Origin: Pseudomonas putida
GTDB lineage: Bacteria > Pseudomonadota > Gammaproteobacteria > Pseudomonadales > Pseudomonadaceae
DNA: 64,000 bases
Assembly (NCBI RefSeq): GCF_025905425.1
Contig: NZ_CP109603.1
Span: forward strand, 310,001-374,000
Direction: 5' to 3'
This document shows, in pieces, positions 26,790-37,264 of this stretch (the stretch's first letter is position 1; each line of letters opens with the position of its first letter). Below the pieces are notes generated by a model. The model saw nothing but the letters and a program-made list of their open reading frames with translations, made no database searches and had not been told where the DNA came from. The position numbers were made by a program, and so were the translations under genes.

Positions 26790-28585
26790 GTGATTTGAGT
26801 CATATCCGCAATTTCTCCATCATCGCCCACATCGACCATGGCAAGTCGACGCTGGCCGACCGTTTCATCCAGATGTGCGGTGGCCTGTCGGCGCGCGAAA
26901 TGGAAGCACAGGTCCTCGACTCCATGGACCTGGAGCGCGAACGCGGGATCACTATCAAAGCCCACAGCGTCACGCTTCACTACAAGGCGCAAGACGGCAA
27001 GACCTACCAGCTGAATTTCATCGACACCCCCGGCCACGTCGACTTCACCTATGAAGTCTCGCGCTCGCTGGCCGCCTGTGAAGGCGCGCTGTTGGTGGTG
27101 GACGCCGGTCAAGGCGTCGAAGCCCAGTCCGTGGCCAACTGCTACACCGCTATCGAGCAAGGCCTTGAGGTCATGCCGGTGCTGAACAAGATGGACCTGC
27201 CCCAGGCTGACCCGGACCGCGTCAAGGACGAGATCGAGAAGATCATCGGCATCGACGCCACCGACGCCGTGGCCTGCAGTGCCAAGAGCGGCATGGGTGT
27301 CGACGAGGTGCTTGAGCGCCTGGTGCACACCATTCCGGCTCCCGAGGGCGAGATCGACGCGCCGTTGCAGGCGCTGATCATCGACTCCTGGTTCGACAAC
27401 TACCTGGGCGTCGTCTCTCTGGTGCGTGTACGCCAGGGCCGCGTCAAGAAAGGCGACAAGATCCTGGTCAAGTCCACCGGCAAGGTGCACCTGGTCGACA
27501 GCGTCGGCGTCTTTACCCCGAAACACACCCAGACCGCCGACCTCAAGGCCGGTGAAGTGGGCTTCATCATCGCCAGCATCAAAGACATTCACGGTGCGCC
27601 GGTCGGTGACACCCTGACCCTGTCCTCGACGCCGGATGTCGAAGTGCTGCCGGGCTTCAAGAAGATCCAGCCGCAGGTCTATGCCGGCCTGTTCCCGGTC
27701 AGCTCCGACGATTTCGAAGACTTCCGCGACGCGCTGCAGAAGCTGACGCTCAACGACTCTTCGTTGCAGTACATGCCGGAAAGCTCCGACGCTCTGGGCT
27801 TCGGCTTCCGCTGCGGCTTCCTGGGCATGCTGCACATGGAAATCATCCAGGAGCGCCTGGAGCGCGAGTACGACCTGGACCTGATCACCACCGCTCCTAG
27901 CGTGATCTACGAGCTCGAACTAAAGACCGGCGAGACCATCATCGTCGACAACCCGTCGAAGCTGCCGGATGTCTCGGCTGTCACTGATTTCCGCGAGCCG
28001 ATCGTCACCGCGACCATCCTGGTCCCGCAGGAACACCTGGGTAACGTTATTACCCTGTGCATCGAGAAACGTGGCGTGCAGCGCGACATGCAGTTCCTCG
28101 GCAGCCAGGTTCAGGTGCGTTACGACATGCCGATGAACGAGGTGGTGCTGGACTTCTTCGACCGCCTCAAATCGACCAGTCGCGGATACGCTTCGCTGGA
28201 CTATCATTTCGATCGCTACCAGTCGGCCAACCTGGTCAAGCTGGATGTACTGATCAACGGCGACAAGGTCGATGCCCTGGCCTTGATCGTGCACCGCGAC
28301 AACGCGGCCTATAAAGGCCGTGCGTTGACCGAGAAGATGAAGGAACTGATCCCTCGGCAGATGTTCGATGTGGCGATCCAGGCAGCCATCGGCGGCCAGA
28401 TCATCGCGCGGACAACCGTCAAGGCGCTCAGAAAGAACGTACTGGCCAAGTGCTACGGTGGTGACGTCAGCCGTAAGAAGAAACTGCTGGAGAAGCAGAA
28501 GGCCGGTAAGAAACGCATGAAGCAGGTGGGCAACGTGGAGATTCCACAAGAAGCCTTCCTCGCCGTGCTCAGGTTGGATAGCTAG
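26786..28585 (+). CDS. lepA: Elongation factor 4 (LepA)
   Basis: A protein of 599 residues, full LepA length. GTPase motifs are [16 protein letters not shown] and NKMDLP; domains II, III and V follow. The LepA-specific C-terminal domain ends [24 protein letters not shown]. It acts on the ribosome (back-translocation or assembly and initiation effects). The start is GTG, giving [15 protein letters not shown]. lepB follows after 5 bases. Confidence 0.98.
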   Translation: MSDLSHIRNFSIIAHIDHGKSTLADRFIQMCGGLSAREMEAQVLDSMDLERERGITIKAHSVTLHYKAQDGKTYQLNFIDTPGHVDFTYEVSRSLAACEGALLVVDAGQGVEAQSVANCYTAIEQGLEVMPVLNKMDLPQADPDRVKDEIEKIIGIDATDAVACSAKSGMGVDEVLERLVHTIPAPEGEIDAPLQALIIDSWFDNYLGVVSLVRVRQGRVKKGDKILVKSTGKVHLVDSVGVFTPKHTQTADLKAGEVGFIIASIKDIHGAPVGDTLTLSSTPDVEVLPGFKKIQPQVYAGLFPVSSDDFEDFRDALQKLTLNDSSLQYMPESSDALGFGFRCGFLGMLHMEIIQERLEREYDLDLITTAPSVIYELELKTGETIIVDNPSKLPDVSAVTDFREPIVTATILVPQEHLGNVITLCIEKRGVQRDMQFLGSQVQVRYDMPMNEVVLDFFDRLKSTSRGYASLDYHFDRYQSANLVKLDVLINGDKVDALALIVHRDNAAYKGRALTEKMKELIPRQMFDVAIQAAIGGQIIARTTVKALRKNVLAKCYGGDVSRKKKLLEKQKAGKKRMKQVGNVEIPQEAFLAVLRLDS

Positions 28586-28590
28586 GTCCT

Positions 28591-29445
28591 ATGTCGCTAA
28601 ATTTCCCGCTGTTGCTAGTCATCGCCGTAGCCGTCTGTGGCTTGTTGGGCTTGATCGACCTGCTGTTCCTGGCCCCGCGCCGGCGAGCGGCAATCGCTAC
28701 CTATCAGGGCCGCGTCAATCCGCCCGAGATGGCGGTGGTCGAGCGCCTGAACAAGGAGCCGCTGCTGGTCGAATACGGCAAGTCGTTCTTCCCGGTGCTG
28801 TTCATCGTGCTGGTACTGCGCTCGTTTTTGGTCGAGCCGTTCCAGATCCCTTCGGGGTCGATGAAACCGACCCTGGAAGTGGGCGACTTCATCCTGGTGA
28901 ACAAGTTCTCCTATGGCATTCGCCTGCCGGTGATCGACAAGAAGGTCATCGAGGTGGGTGACCCGCAACGCGGTGATGTGATGGTGTTCCGCTATCCGAG
29001 CGACCCGAACGTCAACTACATCAAGCGTGTGGTCGGCCTGCCGGGCGACCAGATTCGCTACACCAACGACAAGCGGCTGTACGTCAACGGCCAGCCGATT
29101 GCCGAGCAACTGGTGGGCACCGAGCCGGGCACCTTGGGCAGCGCCGAGCTGTACAAGGAGAAGCTGGGCGAGGCTGAACACCTGATCCGCAAGGAGATGA
29201 GCCGTTATCGCATGCCGCCGGACCAGCAATGGACCGTACCGGCCGGCCATTACTTCATGATGGGCGACAACCGCGACAACTCCAACGACAGCCGCTACTG
29301 GGACGATCCGAACATTCCCAAGGAACTGCACGGCATGGTTCCGGACCGGAACATTGTCGGCAAGGCCTTCGCGGTCTGGCTGAGCTGGCCAGAGCCCAAG
29401 CTCAGCCACATGCCCAATCTGTCGCGGGTCGGCCTGATCCATTGA
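28591..29445 (+). CDS. lepB: Signal peptidase I
   Basis: A protein of 284 residues, with an N-terminal membrane helix, a second helix just before the catalytic region and a large periplasmic domain. The catalytic serine is in IPSGSMKPTL (about residue 90). The general-base lysine is in VNYIKRVVGLPGDQI. Box E is MMGDNRDNSNDSRYWD. It cleaves Sec and Tat signal peptides. The gene is co-transcribed with lepA. Confidence 0.97.
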   Translation: MSLNFPLLLVIAVAVCGLLGLIDLLFLAPRRRAAIATYQGRVNPPEMAVVERLNKEPLLVEYGKSFFPVLFIVLVLRSFLVEPFQIPSGSMKPTLEVGDFILVNKFSYGIRLPVIDKKVIEVGDPQRGDVMVFRYPSDPNVNYIKRVVGLPGDQIRYTNDKRLYVNGQPIAEQLVGTEPGTLGSAELYKEKLGEAEHLIRKEMSRYRMPPDQQWTVPAGHYFMMGDNRDNSNDSRYWDDPNIPKELHGMVPDRNIVGKAFAVWLSWPEPKLSHMPNLSRVGLIH

Positions 29446-29451
29446 TACCCA

Positions 29452-29548
29452 TCGGCGCTGTCCAGCAGACAGCGCCGAATGCATTTCTGACATAGGCTGT
29501 GTTCTCAGGGATCGAGAGTTTCGTCGCTTGCAGCGGCGGACCACAGCC
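29452..29548 (+). other. Structured RNA leader upstream of rnc
   Basis: Just after lepB there is a perfect 11-bp hairpin (TCGGCGCTGTC/GACAGCGCCGA, loop CAGCA, 29452-29478) with no T run. A branched fold follows: closing stem GGCTGTG/CACAGCC (29495-29501 with 29542-29548), enclosing a small hairpin (TCTC/GAGA) and a 7-bp hairpin (CGTCGCT-tgc-AGCGGCG, 29522-29538). In E. coli, RNase III cleaves a stem-loop in its own leader; this could be the counterpart. The folds are read by eye, without energy calculation. Confidence 0.5.
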
Positions 29549-29606
29549 AAACAGTCTTTCAGGATGTTGATTTGAACAACGCGTTGAACAACGAACGGGT
29601 GGCCGC

Positions 29607-30296
29607 ATGAGTGCTTCCCTCGCCCCTCTGGAGCGAAAGCTCGGTTACACCTTCAAAGACCAGGACCAGATGTTGCTGGCCCTGACCCATCGCAGCTACG
29701 CCGGGCGCAATAACGAGCGCCTGGAGTTTCTCGGCGATGCCATTCTCAACTTCGTGGCTGGCGAGGCGCTGTTCGAGCGCTTCCCACAGGCCCGCGAAGG
29801 CCAGTTATCGCGCTTGCGTGCCCGCCTGGTCAAGGGCGAGACCCTGGCCCGTCTGGCGCGTGGCTTTGACTTGGGCGAATACCTGCGCCTGGGTTCTGGT
29901 GAGCTGAAAAGCGGCGGTTTCCGCCGCGAATCGATCCTGGCCGATGCCCTGGAAGCGCTGATTGGCGCCATCTATCTGGACGCGGACATGCAGACCGCCC
30001 GGGAGCGTGTCCTGGCCTGGCTGGCCGATGAATTCGAAAGCCTGACCCTGGTCGACACCAACAAGGATCCCAAGACCCGCCTGCAGGAGTTTCTGCAGTC
30101 GCGCAGCTGTGAGTTGCCGCGTTACGAGGTGGTGGATATCCAGGGCGAACCGCACTGCCGGACCTTCTTCGTCGAATGCGAAGTGGTGCTGCTGAACAAT
30201 AAGAGCCGTGGTCAGGGTGTGAGCCGGCGTATCGCCGAGCAAGTCGCCGCTGCGGCTGCACTGATCGCCCTGGGCGTGGAGAATGGCAATGACTGA
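29607..30296 (+). CDS. rnc: Ribonuclease III
   Basis: A protein of 229 residues. The RNase III signature [20 protein letters not shown] holds the first catalytic acids. The second set is in [16 protein letters not shown]. The double-stranded RNA-binding domain covers about 155-225 ([32 protein letters not shown]). It processes rRNA and structured mRNAs. The lepB-rnc gap of 161 bases contains no DUF4845 gene, which P. aeruginosa has at this spot. Confidence 0.97.
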   Translation: MSASLAPLERKLGYTFKDQDQMLLALTHRSYAGRNNERLEFLGDAILNFVAGEALFERFPQAREGQLSRLRARLVKGETLARLARGFDLGEYLRLGSGELKSGGFRRESILADALEALIGAIYLDADMQTARERVLAWLADEFESLTLVDTNKDPKTRLQEFLQSRSCELPRYEVVDIQGEPHCRTFFVECEVVLLNNKSRGQGVSRRIAEQVAAAAALIALGVENGND

Positions 30297-31191
30297 TAAC
30301 AACCCGACTCGCTGCGGCTACGTGGCCATTGTCGGCCGCCCCAACGTGGGCAAGTCGACCTTGCTCAACCACATCCTCGGCCAGAAGCTGGCGATCACGT
30401 CGCGCAAGCCTCAGACCACCCGGCACAACATGCTCGGCATCAAGACCGAGGGTGACGTGCAGGCGATCTATGTCGATACGCCCGGTATGCACAAGGCCAA
30501 CGACAAGGCCCTGAACCGTTACATGAACCGTAACGCTTCGGCGGCCCTGAAAGACGTCGACGTGGTGATCTTCGTGGTTGATCGCACCCGTTGGACCGAC
30601 GAGGACCAGTTGGTGCTCGAGCGCGTGCAGTACGTCAGTGGCCCGGTCATCCTGGCGGTCAACAAGACCGACCGTCTGGAAGAGAAGGCCGATCTGATCC
30701 CGCACCTGCAATGGCTGCAGGAGCAACTGCCAAACGCGGAAGTGGTGCCGATCTCCGCGCAGCAGGGGCATAACCTCGAAGCGCTGGAAGGCCTGATTGC
30801 CAAGCACCTGCCAGAGAACGAGCATTTCTTCCCGGAAGACCAGATCACCGACCGCAGCAGCCGTTTCCTGGCGGCTGAACTGGTGCGCGAGAAGATCATG
30901 CGTCAGTTGGGGGCGGAGCTTCCGTACCAGATCACCGTAGAGATCGAAGAGTTCAAGCAGCAGGGGCATGTGCTGCATATCCACGCGCTGATCCTGGTTG
31001 AACGCGATGGCCAGAAGAAGATCATCATCGGCGACAAGGGCGAGCGTATCAAACGCATTGGCTCCGATGCGCGCAAGGACATGGAAGTGCTGTTCGACGC
31101 CAAGGTCATGCTCAACCTCTGGGTCAAGGTCAAAGGCGGTTGGTCCGACGACGAGCGCGCCCTGCGCTCGCTGGGCTACGGCGACCTGTAA
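30289..31191 (+). CDS. era: GTPase Era
   Basis: A protein of 300 residues. GTPase motifs are [21 protein letters not shown] and NKTDRL. The C-terminal KH domain follows ([22 protein letters not shown]). It aids 16S rRNA maturation and 30S assembly. Of two close ATGs, 30289 is chosen because GGAG lies seven bases upstream; the ATG at 30283 is only one base from it. The gene overlaps rnc by 8 bases. Confidence 0.97.
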   Translation: MTDNNPTRCGYVAIVGRPNVGKSTLLNHILGQKLAITSRKPQTTRHNMLGIKTEGDVQAIYVDTPGMHKANDKALNRYMNRNASAALKDVDVVIFVVDRTRWTDEDQLVLERVQYVSGPVILAVNKTDRLEEKADLIPHLQWLQEQLPNAEVVPISAQQGHNLEALEGLIAKHLPENEHFFPEDQITDRSSRFLAAELVREKIMRQLGAELPYQITVEIEEFKQQGHVLHIHALILVERDGQKKIIIGDKGERIKRIGSDARKDMEVLFDAKVMLNLWVKVKGGWSDDERALRSLGYGDL

Positions 31192-31242
31192 CCCTGTGGC
31201 GGCCCGGATCTCTCCGGGCCGCTCTGCTTTCGGGCCACTCCC

Positions 31243-31926
31243 ATGGAACAACCAGTCGGCCAGCCGGCCTATGTGCTGCACAGTCGTGCCTACAAGGAAA
31301 CCAGCGCACTGGTGGACTTCCTCACGCCGCAAGGCCGTGTGCGGGCCGTACTGCGCCGTGCACGAGGCAAAGGTGGCAGCCTGGTGCGGCCGTTCGTGCC
31401 GTTGGAAGTGGAGCTGCGCGGGCGGGGCGAGCTGAAGAACGTCGGCCGCCTGGAGGCGCTTGGCATTGCCAGCTGGTTGCACGGTGATGCGTTGTTCAGT
31501 GGTTTGTACCTCAACGAGCTGCTGATGCGTTTGCTGCCTGGCGAAGCCCCTCACCCCGCGCTGTTCGACCACTACACCCTGACCTTGCAGGCGTTGGCTG
31601 CCGGGCGCCCATTGGAGCCGCTGCTGCGCGCATTCGAATGGCGCCTGCTGGACGAGCTCGGTTATGCGTTTTCGTTGCAGCGTGATGTCAACGACATGCC
31701 CATAGACGCCAATGGCCGCTACCGCTTGCGCGTGGATGCGGGGCTTGAGCGGGTCGAGCTGCTGCAGCCTGGCCTGTTCCAGGGCTTCGAGCTGCTGGCC
31801 CTGGCTGAAGCGGACTGGGAAGCCCCCGGCGCCTTGCTCGCAGCCAAACGGCTGATGCGCCAAGCACTGGCCGTTCACTTGGGCGCTAAACCGCTGGTCA
31901 GCCGGGAACTGTTTCGCAAGCGCTGA
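31243..31926 (+). CDS. recO: DNA repair protein RecO
   Basis: A protein of 227 residues. The N-terminal OB fold ([42 protein letters not shown]) and the helical C-terminal domain are both present. It loads RecA with RecR at gapped DNA. It lies 51 bases after era in the same operon, which is the usual era-recO-pdxJ order. Confidence 0.95.
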   Translation: MEQPVGQPAYVLHSRAYKETSALVDFLTPQGRVRAVLRRARGKGGSLVRPFVPLEVELRGRGELKNVGRLEALGIASWLHGDALFSGLYLNELLMRLLPGEAPHPALFDHYTLTLQALAAGRPLEPLLRAFEWRLLDELGYAFSLQRDVNDMPIDANGRYRLRVDAGLERVELLQPGLFQGFELLALAEADWEAPGALLAAKRLMRQALAVHLGAKPLVSRELFRKR

Positions 31927-31969
31927 TCACGTCGTATGCTGTGGGGCTCAATCTTCAGGAGAGCCTTTC

Positions 31970-32710
31970 GTGACTCACAGCAACCGCATGCTTCTCGGCG
32001 TTAATATCGACCACGTGGCGACGCTGCGCCAGGCCCGGGGCACGCGTTACCCTGATCCGGTCAAGGCTGCTCTGGACGCTGAAGAAGCGGGCGCCGACGG
32101 CATCACCGTGCACCTGCGCGAAGACCGCCGGCACATTCAGGAACGTGACGTGGTGCTCCTCAAAGATGTGCTGCAGACGCGCATGAACTTCGAGATGGGC
32201 GTCACCGAAGAGATGATGGCCTTCGCCGAGAAAATTCGCCCGGCGCACATCTGCCTGGTGCCCGAGACCCGTCAGGAACTGACCACCGAAGGCGGCCTGG
32301 ACGTGGCGGGGCAAGAGGCGCGGATCAAGGCGGCAGTGGAGCGCTTGGCGCGCACCGGTGCCGAGGTGTCGCTGTTCATCGACGCCGACGAGCGGCAGAT
32401 CGAAGCGTCGCGTCGCGTAGGTGCGCCGGCCATCGAGCTGCACACCGGCCGTTACGCCGATGCGCAGACGCCGACCGAAGTCGCTGAAGAGCTCAAGCGC
32501 ATCGTCGACGGCGTGGCGTTTGGCGTGGGGCAGGGGTTGATCGTCAACGCCGGTCATGGCCTGCATTACCACAACGTCGAGGCGGTCGCGGCGATCAAGG
32601 GCATCAATGAGCTGAACATCGGCCACGCGCTGGTGGCCCATGCGCTGTTCGTCGGCTTCAAGGCTGCGGTGGCGGAGATGAAGGCGTTGATCGTGGCGGC
32701 TTCGCGCTGA
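31970..32710 (+). CDS. pdxJ: Pyridoxine 5'-phosphate synthase
   Basis: A protein of 246 residues forming a TIM barrel ([52 protein letters not shown]). It condenses 1-deoxyxylulose 5-phosphate with aminoacetone phosphate in vitamin B6 synthesis. It starts at GTG, preceded by AGGAGAG. Last gene of the lepA-pdxJ operon; a short inverted repeat follows at 32749. Confidence 0.97.
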   Translation: MTHSNRMLLGVNIDHVATLRQARGTRYPDPVKAALDAEEAGADGITVHLREDRRHIQERDVVLLKDVLQTRMNFEMGVTEEMMAFAEKIRPAHICLVPETRQELTTEGGLDVAGQEARIKAAVERLARTGAEVSLFIDADERQIEASRRVGAPAIELHTGRYADAQTPTEVAEELKRIVDGVAFGVGQGLIVNAGHGLHYHNVEAVAAIKGINELNIGHALVAHALFVGFKAAVAEMKALIVAASR

Positions 32711-32748
32711 TCACTGATTGACTCAACGGTGTGATGAGATGTGGTTCT

Positions 32749-32780
32749 TGTAGGAGCGCCCCGGCAAGGCTGCTCCTACA
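32749..32780. repeat. Short inverted repeat after pdxJ (TGTAGGAGC type)
   Basis: TGTAGGAGC and GCTCCTACA form a 9-bp stem around 14 bases between the convergent pdxJ and sensor-kinase genes. The same TGTAGGAGC arm recurs at 49.6 kb, so it represents a second repeat family distinct from the main REP. It may act in termination. Confidence 0.6.
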
Positions 32781-32805
32781 GGGTGCGGCGGCAGAACTGT
32801 CAGCG

Positions 32806-34188
32806 TCAGTTAGCGGGAAACACCAGGGTAAACCGGGTTGGCCCTGCCGGGCTGCTCATCACCTCGACCCGCCCACTATGCAACTGCATGATCGATTTCA
32901 CGATCGCCAACCCCAGCCCGGTGCCTCCCTCCAGCCGTGAGCGCCCAGCACCCACTCGATAAAAACGCTCGAACAGCTGCGGCTGATGCTCTGCGGCAAT
33001 GCCCGGCCCCTGATTCTCCACCCATACCCTGATATCGCTGCCCTCGCGCTCGATGCCAAGGTCTATGTGTTTGCCTGCCGGCGCATGCCGAATGGCATTG
33101 CTCAACAGGTTAGACAACGCACGCTGGAACATCAGCCGATCACCCAAGGCCGTGCCCCAGCCCCGGATGCGAAGCTCGATATCTTTGAACTCGGCACTGA
33201 TGGCGAACAGTTCGGCCACCTGCGCCGTCTCATCGGCGAGCGCCAGGGGCTTGAGCGCCACCTGGGCCTGCGGCTGGCTGACCTGGGCAAGAAACAGCAT
33301 GTCATTGATGATGCGGTTGAGCCGGGTCAGTTCTTCGATGCTGTCTTCCAGTACTTCCCGGTAATTGGCATTGTCGCGCTCACGGCTCAGTGTGACCTGG
33401 GCCTTGCCCATCAAGTTGCTCAGCGGTGTGCGTAGCTCGTGGGCCAGGTCGTCGGAAAACTGCGACAGCTGGCTGACGCCCTGGTCTAGGCGGTCGAGCA
33501 TCACGTTGATGCTCCTGGCCAGCGTCGCCAGCTCCTGCGGCAGCCCGGTATCGGGCAACCGGTGTTGCAGGTCCTGTGCCGATACCTGCCCGGCGATTCG
33601 CCTGAAATGGTGCAGTGGCGACAGGCCACGCTGTACCAGCCACCACGCCGCAGCGCCGATCAACAGCAGCAGCAACGGCAAGACCAGCAGCGTCGAATGC
33701 AGGTAGGCCTGGAGCAGCGCGTTGTCGTCGGCGCGGTCGAGCGACATCATCACCCGCACCGGCGTCTCGTCGCGCAAGCGCATCTGGCGTGTCGCTGTCA
33801 GCATCTGGTTACCGCGGCTGTCGCGCCATTCGTGGAACGTCAGTCGCGTACCGGTCTGCAGTTCACCCACGCGCGACTCCAGGGCAGGGCCCAGGCTGAG
33901 CAGGTGCGGGTGGCGGCCTTCGAGTGCCAGCACGCTGAGGCTGAGGTTGTCGTGCCCCATGACCAGGTCGAGTAAAGGGTGGGCGCGGCTACCCAGGTCC
34001 TCGTTGCGCAGGTCGACCCGCAGATTGTGCTCCACCTGCAGCATCTTGCGCGCCAGGTCCTTACGGGCGCGGCTGTCCAGTTCGTGATCAAGGGCAAGCA
34101 CGGCCAGGCAAGCCAACAGCAGCACCAGTACCGCCCCCATCAGCGTCACGCTCAGGCCCAGGCGCAGCGACAGACTGGCGTTTTTCAA
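32806..34188 (-). CDS. Heavy-metal-type sensor histidine kinase
   Basis: A protein of 460 residues. Membrane helices at about 10-32 and 165-185 flank a periplasmic loop with scattered histidines ([26 protein letters not shown]). A HAMP domain, the H-box [14 protein letters not shown] (His near 249), the N box [10 protein letters not shown] and G2 [13 protein letters not shown] follow. It resembles CzcS/CusS/IrlS kinases. It overlaps the regulator gene by 4 bases. The metal is not determined. Confidence 0.9.
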   Translation of the reverse strand: MKNASLSLRLGLSVTLMGAVLVLLLACLAVLALDHELDSRARKDLARKMLQVEHNLRVDLRNEDLGSRAHPLLDLVMGHDNLSLSVLALEGRHPHLLSLGPALESRVGELQTGTRLTFHEWRDSRGNQMLTATRQMRLRDETPVRVMMSLDRADDNALLQAYLHSTLLVLPLLLLLIGAAAWWLVQRGLSPLHHFRRIAGQVSAQDLQHRLPDTGLPQELATLARSINVMLDRLDQGVSQLSQFSDDLAHELRTPLSNLMGKAQVTLSRERDNANYREVLEDSIEELTRLNRIINDMLFLAQVSQPQAQVALKPLALADETAQVAELFAISAEFKDIELRIRGWGTALGDRLMFQRALSNLLSNAIRHAPAGKHIDLGIEREGSDIRVWVENQGPGIAAEHQPQLFERFYRVGAGRSRLEGGTGLGLAIVKSIMQLHSGRVEVMSSPAGPTRFTLVFPAN

Positions 34189-34859
34189 AAGCGTGCCTCA
34201 AGTACATAGCCAACGCCGCGCAGGGTATGGATCAGCTTATCTTCGAACGGGTCGTCGATCTTCGCCCGCAGGCGCCGGATCGAAACCTCAACGACGTTGG
34301 TGTCACAGTCAAAGTTCATGTCCCACACCAACGAGATGATTTGCGTGCGCGACAGCACTTCGCCTGTCTGGCGCATCAGCAGGTGCAGTAAAGCGAATTC
34401 CTTGGCGGTGAGGTCGATGCGCTGCCCAGCGCGATAGGCGCGGTGGCGGCCGGGGTCCAGCTCCAGGTCGGCGACGCGCAGGGTGCTGGGCTGCAGTTGC
34501 TGGTCGTTGCGGCGCAGCAAGCTGCGGATTCGCGCCAATAACTCTGGGAATTCGAAAGGCTTGAGCAGGTAGTCATCGGCGCCCAGGTCCAGCCCTTTGA
34601 CCCGGTCGGCAAGGCGACCGTGGGCGGTCAGCATCATGATGCGCGTGGCCGAGTCGGCGCGCAGCCGTTGCAGCACGGTCCAACCATCGAGCTCGGGCAG
34701 GTTGACGTCAAGGATGACCAGGTCGTAGGCCTGCTGGCGGGCCAGGTGCAGGCCGTCGGTGCCGGTATGGGCACAGTCGACCACGTAGCCGTTCTCGCGC
34801 AGGCCTTGTTGCAGGTAGTCGGCGGTACGCAGTTCGTCCTCGATGATCAGTAAGCGCAT
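34185..34859 (-). CDS. OmpR-family response regulator (CzcR/CopR-like)
   Basis: A protein of 224 residues. The receiver has acceptor Asp in [13 protein letters not shown] and Lys in [11 protein letters not shown]. The winged helix covers about 125-220 with the CzcR/CopR-type end [21 protein letters not shown]...[11 protein letters not shown]. It pairs with the kinase downstream and is divergent from a small exported protein. Three 11-base-spaced TGTWAA-like sites lie in the gap between them. Confidence 0.92.
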   Translation of the reverse strand: MRLLIIEDELRTADYLQQGLRENGYVVDCAHTGTDGLHLARQQAYDLVILDVNLPELDGWTVLQRLRADSATRIMMLTAHGRLADRVKGLDLGADDYLLKPFEFPELLARIRSLLRRNDQQLQPSTLRVADLELDPGRHRAYRAGQRIDLTAKEFALLHLLMRQTGEVLSRTQIISLVWDMNFDCDTNVVEVSIRRLRAKIDDPFEDKLIHTLRGVGYVLEARF

Positions 34860-34969
34860 AGGGGGCTCGAAGTGGTGAAAAGGGGCGATTCTCGACCCTG
34901 AAGTGACATCAGGGTCAAGCGGCAGGATGTTACGGCATGAGAGAGGGGTATTTGCTTGGATAACGGATT

Positions 34970-35018
34970 TGTAATCTGGGTGTTAACTGGCTGTTTAGGC
35001 ACATTGCAGGACTGTAAT
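34970..35018. promoter_or_regulatory. Phased TGTWAA half-sites, candidate response-regulator operator
   Basis: TGTAAT (34970), TGTTAA (34981) and TGTTTA (34992) are spaced exactly 11 bases apart, with another TGTAAT at 35013. One-turn phasing is the pattern OmpR-family dimers bind in tandem. The sites lie in the 233-base gap between the regulator gene and the divergent small exported protein. Binding is inferred. Confidence 0.5.
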
Positions 35019-35092
35019 GCCCGCCTCACCTTGGCGTTAGCTACGCCTCGCTAGGATGGCCTCATCTGAACGGTTATCACGAGGCAAGCACG

Positions 35093-35296
35093 ATGAACCT
35101 GATCAAATACCTGCTGTTGGCAACCCTGGCCCTGGGCAGCGCCAGCGTCTATGCCGAAGGGGGCGCCGAACGTTCCAGGCAGTTCTGGGAGGCCTTCCGC
35201 CAAGACCAGCAGCGCCTGCACGGCGACAAGCAACAGGTGCTGGTGAAGCAGGAACGTACTGCGCAGGAGAAGGCCCGCGAGGTGGCCAAGGACTGA
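35093..35296 (+). CDS. Small exported protein next to metal-type two-component system
   Basis: A protein of 67 residues: a clear signal peptide (MNLIKYLLLATLALGSASVYA), then about 46 highly polar residues predicted as one helix (RSRQFWEAFRQDQQRLHGDK; ERTAQEKAREVAKD). There is no cysteine or metal motif apart from a single histidine. It is divergent from the response regulator and followed by its own terminator, so it is a likely target of that system. I do not recognise the family. Confidence 0.75.
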   Translation: MNLIKYLLLATLALGSASVYAEGGAERSRQFWEAFRQDQQRLHGDKQQVLVKQERTAQEKAREVAKD

Positions 35297-35342
35297 TTGT
35301 ACCCACCTGCGACGCCATCGCTCCTCGTCGCAGGGTTTTTCG

Positions 35343-35366
35343 GGCGCCCGTCGGGCGCCTTTTTTA
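35343..35366 (+). terminator. Rho-independent terminator
   Basis: A 7-bp GC stem (GGCGCCC/GGGCGCC, loop GTC) followed by six T lies 46 bases past the small exported-protein gene and touches the stop of the convergent cmoB. Confidence 0.85.
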
Positions 35367-36320
35367 TTTGCGCGCCACCAGCGTCGCCCGGCGCGGGGCC
35401 GGCAGGCCTTCGATGGTCCGGCTGTGGTCGTTCGGGTCGAGGAAGTCGCTTAGCGACTGGTAGCGCATCCAGTCGGTGCTGCGCTGTTCATCGATGCTGG
35501 TGACGCTGACATCGACGCAGCGTACATCGCTGAAACCGGCACGGCGTAACCAGCGCTCCAGGGCCGGTACCGAGGGCAGGTACCAGACGTTGCGCATCTG
35601 CGCATAACGGTCTTCAGGCACCAGCACCTGTTGCGCGTCACCTTCGACCACCAGCGTCTCCAGCACCAGCTCGCCGCCTTTGACCAGGCAGTCCTTGAGG
35701 GCCAGCAGGTGCTCTATGGGGGAGCGGCGGTGATAGAACACGCCCATGGAAAACACGGTGTCGAAACCTTCCAGGTTGGCCGGCAGGTCTTCCAGGGCGA
35801 ACGGCAAGTGCCAGGCCGGCAGCTCCGGTAGGTACTGCTGTACTGCCTGGAACTGGCAGAAGAACAGCCAGTTGGGATCGACCCCGACCACCATGTCGGC
35901 ACCTGCGCCGAGCATGCGCCACTGGTAGTAGCCGTTGCCGCAGCCGACATCGAGCACACGCTTGCCCTTGAGGTCCAGGTGCGGGCTGACCCGTGACCAT
36001 TTCCAGTCCGAGCGCCATTCGGTGTCCACGTGCACGCCGAACAGGTCGAATGGCCCTTTGCGCCAGGGCGACAGGCCCATCAGCGCCTCGCGCATCTGCG
36101 CGCGGGTGGCATCGTCGCAGTCACAGTCCAGACGCAGCCCGTTGACCAGGTCGATTTCGCTCGGTTGCACGGCGGGCAGCGCGTCGAGCGCGCCGCGCCA
36201 GCGATCGAGGTCGCCGTGGCCTTTTTCCAGTTTGGCTTCCAGTTGCGCTTGCAGGCCTTGCGACCAGGAAGCCAGGGGGGTGCCCGCCAGGCGGCGGACA
36301 AGCGGGGACAAATCGATCAT
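35364..36320 (-). CDS. cmoB: tRNA U34 carboxymethyltransferase CmoB
   Basis: A protein of 318 residues. The methyltransferase fold has the cofactor loop [20 protein letters not shown]; the CmoB-specific [17 protein letters not shown] is present. It transfers a carboxymethyl group from carboxy-SAM to 5-hydroxyuridine at the tRNA wobble position. Its ATG overlaps the cmoA stop, so the pair is coupled. Confidence 0.96.
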   Translation of the reverse strand: MIDLSPLVRRLAGTPLASWSQGLQAQLEAKLEKGHGDLDRWRGALDALPAVQPSEIDLVNGLRLDCDCDDATRAQMREALMGLSPWRKGPFDLFGVHVDTEWRSDWKWSRVSPHLDLKGKRVLDVGCGNGYYQWRMLGAGADMVVGVDPNWLFFCQFQAVQQYLPELPAWHLPFALEDLPANLEGFDTVFSMGVFYHRRSPIEHLLALKDCLVKGGELVLETLVVEGDAQQVLVPEDRYAQMRNVWYLPSVPALERWLRRAGFSDVRCVDVSVTSIDEQRSTDWMRYQSLSDFLDPNDHSRTIEGLPAPRRATLVARK

Positions 36321-37060
36321 GGCAGGGCTATCAGCGAGGCAAAATTAAGGCATTGGAACCATGGCACGACCTTGGAGAAACCCGCAGCGCGCAGGCGCGC
36401 CTTGTGGGCCTCCAGGGTGTCTGGCTTCATCACGTTCTCGATGGCACTGCGCTTCTGGGCGATTTCCAGTTCGCTGTAACCATTGGCCCGTTTGAAGTCC
36501 AGGTGCAGTTCATTGAGCAGGGCCTGTTCCTCTTCATCGGCGAAATGCAGTTTCTCCGAGAGGATCAATGCGCCGCCTGGCAACAGGGCCTGGCGGATAC
36601 GGCCAAGCAGTTCGAGGCGTTGATGGGGGGCGATGAACTGCAGGGTGAAGTTCATCGCCACCACCGAGGCGGGCTCGAAGGGCAGGGCGAGGATGTCGGC
36701 TTCCAGCACGCTGACCGGCAGCAGCTCCTGGAACATCGAGTCCTGGGCCGTGAGGTACTGGCGGCAGCGCTCGACCATCGCAGCGGAGTTGTCCACGGCG
36801 ATCACCCGGCAGCCGTCGCTGCGTACATGACGGCGCAACGACTGGGTCACAGCGCCCAGTGAGGCACCCAGGTCGTACAGCGTGCTGTTCTGCTGGGCGA
36901 AGCGCGCAGCCAGCACGCCAAGGTTTTCGACGATGGTCGGGTAGCCCGGCACCGAACGCTTGATCATGTCCGGGAACACGCGCACCACGTCCTCGTTGAA
37001 GGCGAAGTCGGGTACCTGCTCCAGAGGTTGGGCGAAGAGGCGGTCGGGTTGTTTGCTCAC
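36317..37060 (-). CDS. cmoA: Carboxy-S-adenosylmethionine synthase CmoA
   Basis: A protein of 247 residues from a GTG start (reads [21 protein letters not shown]). The cofactor site is [16 protein letters not shown] and the prephenate-related region is [10 protein letters not shown]. It makes carboxy-SAM for CmoB from SAM and prephenate. The longer frame upstream of GTG 37060 is not family sequence. It is first in the cmoA-cmoB operon. Confidence 0.96.
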   Translation of the reverse strand: MSKQPDRLFAQPLEQVPDFAFNEDVVRVFPDMIKRSVPGYPTIVENLGVLAARFAQQNSTLYDLGASLGAVTQSLRRHVRSDGCRVIAVDNSAAMVERCRQYLTAQDSMFQELLPVSVLEADILALPFEPASVVAMNFTLQFIAPHQRLELLGRIRQALLPGGALILSEKLHFADEEEQALLNELHLDFKRANGYSELEIAQKRSAIENVMKPDTLEAHKARLRAAGFSKVVPWFQCLNFASLIALP

Positions 37061-37264
37061 GGCGGGCTCGATACGGGGTGAAACGGAGACGCATTTTAGC
37101 CAAAGGCGGCGCATCTTGCCATGGCAGTGCTTCGGGGTCAGTGCGATCACACTGGCTTAATTGAACTTTCCTACCCGATAACAACAATTACCTCTATTAA
37201 CGTGAGCCCCGTAATACCGCTACTTTAATGACGCACTCCCATCGTGGGTTATACGGGTAAGGTC

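Noticed and set aside
37244..37264. GTG 37244 as the start of the XaxA-like gene
   Set aside because: There is no ribosome-binding site before it; ATG 37265 is preferred, although the evidence is weak.
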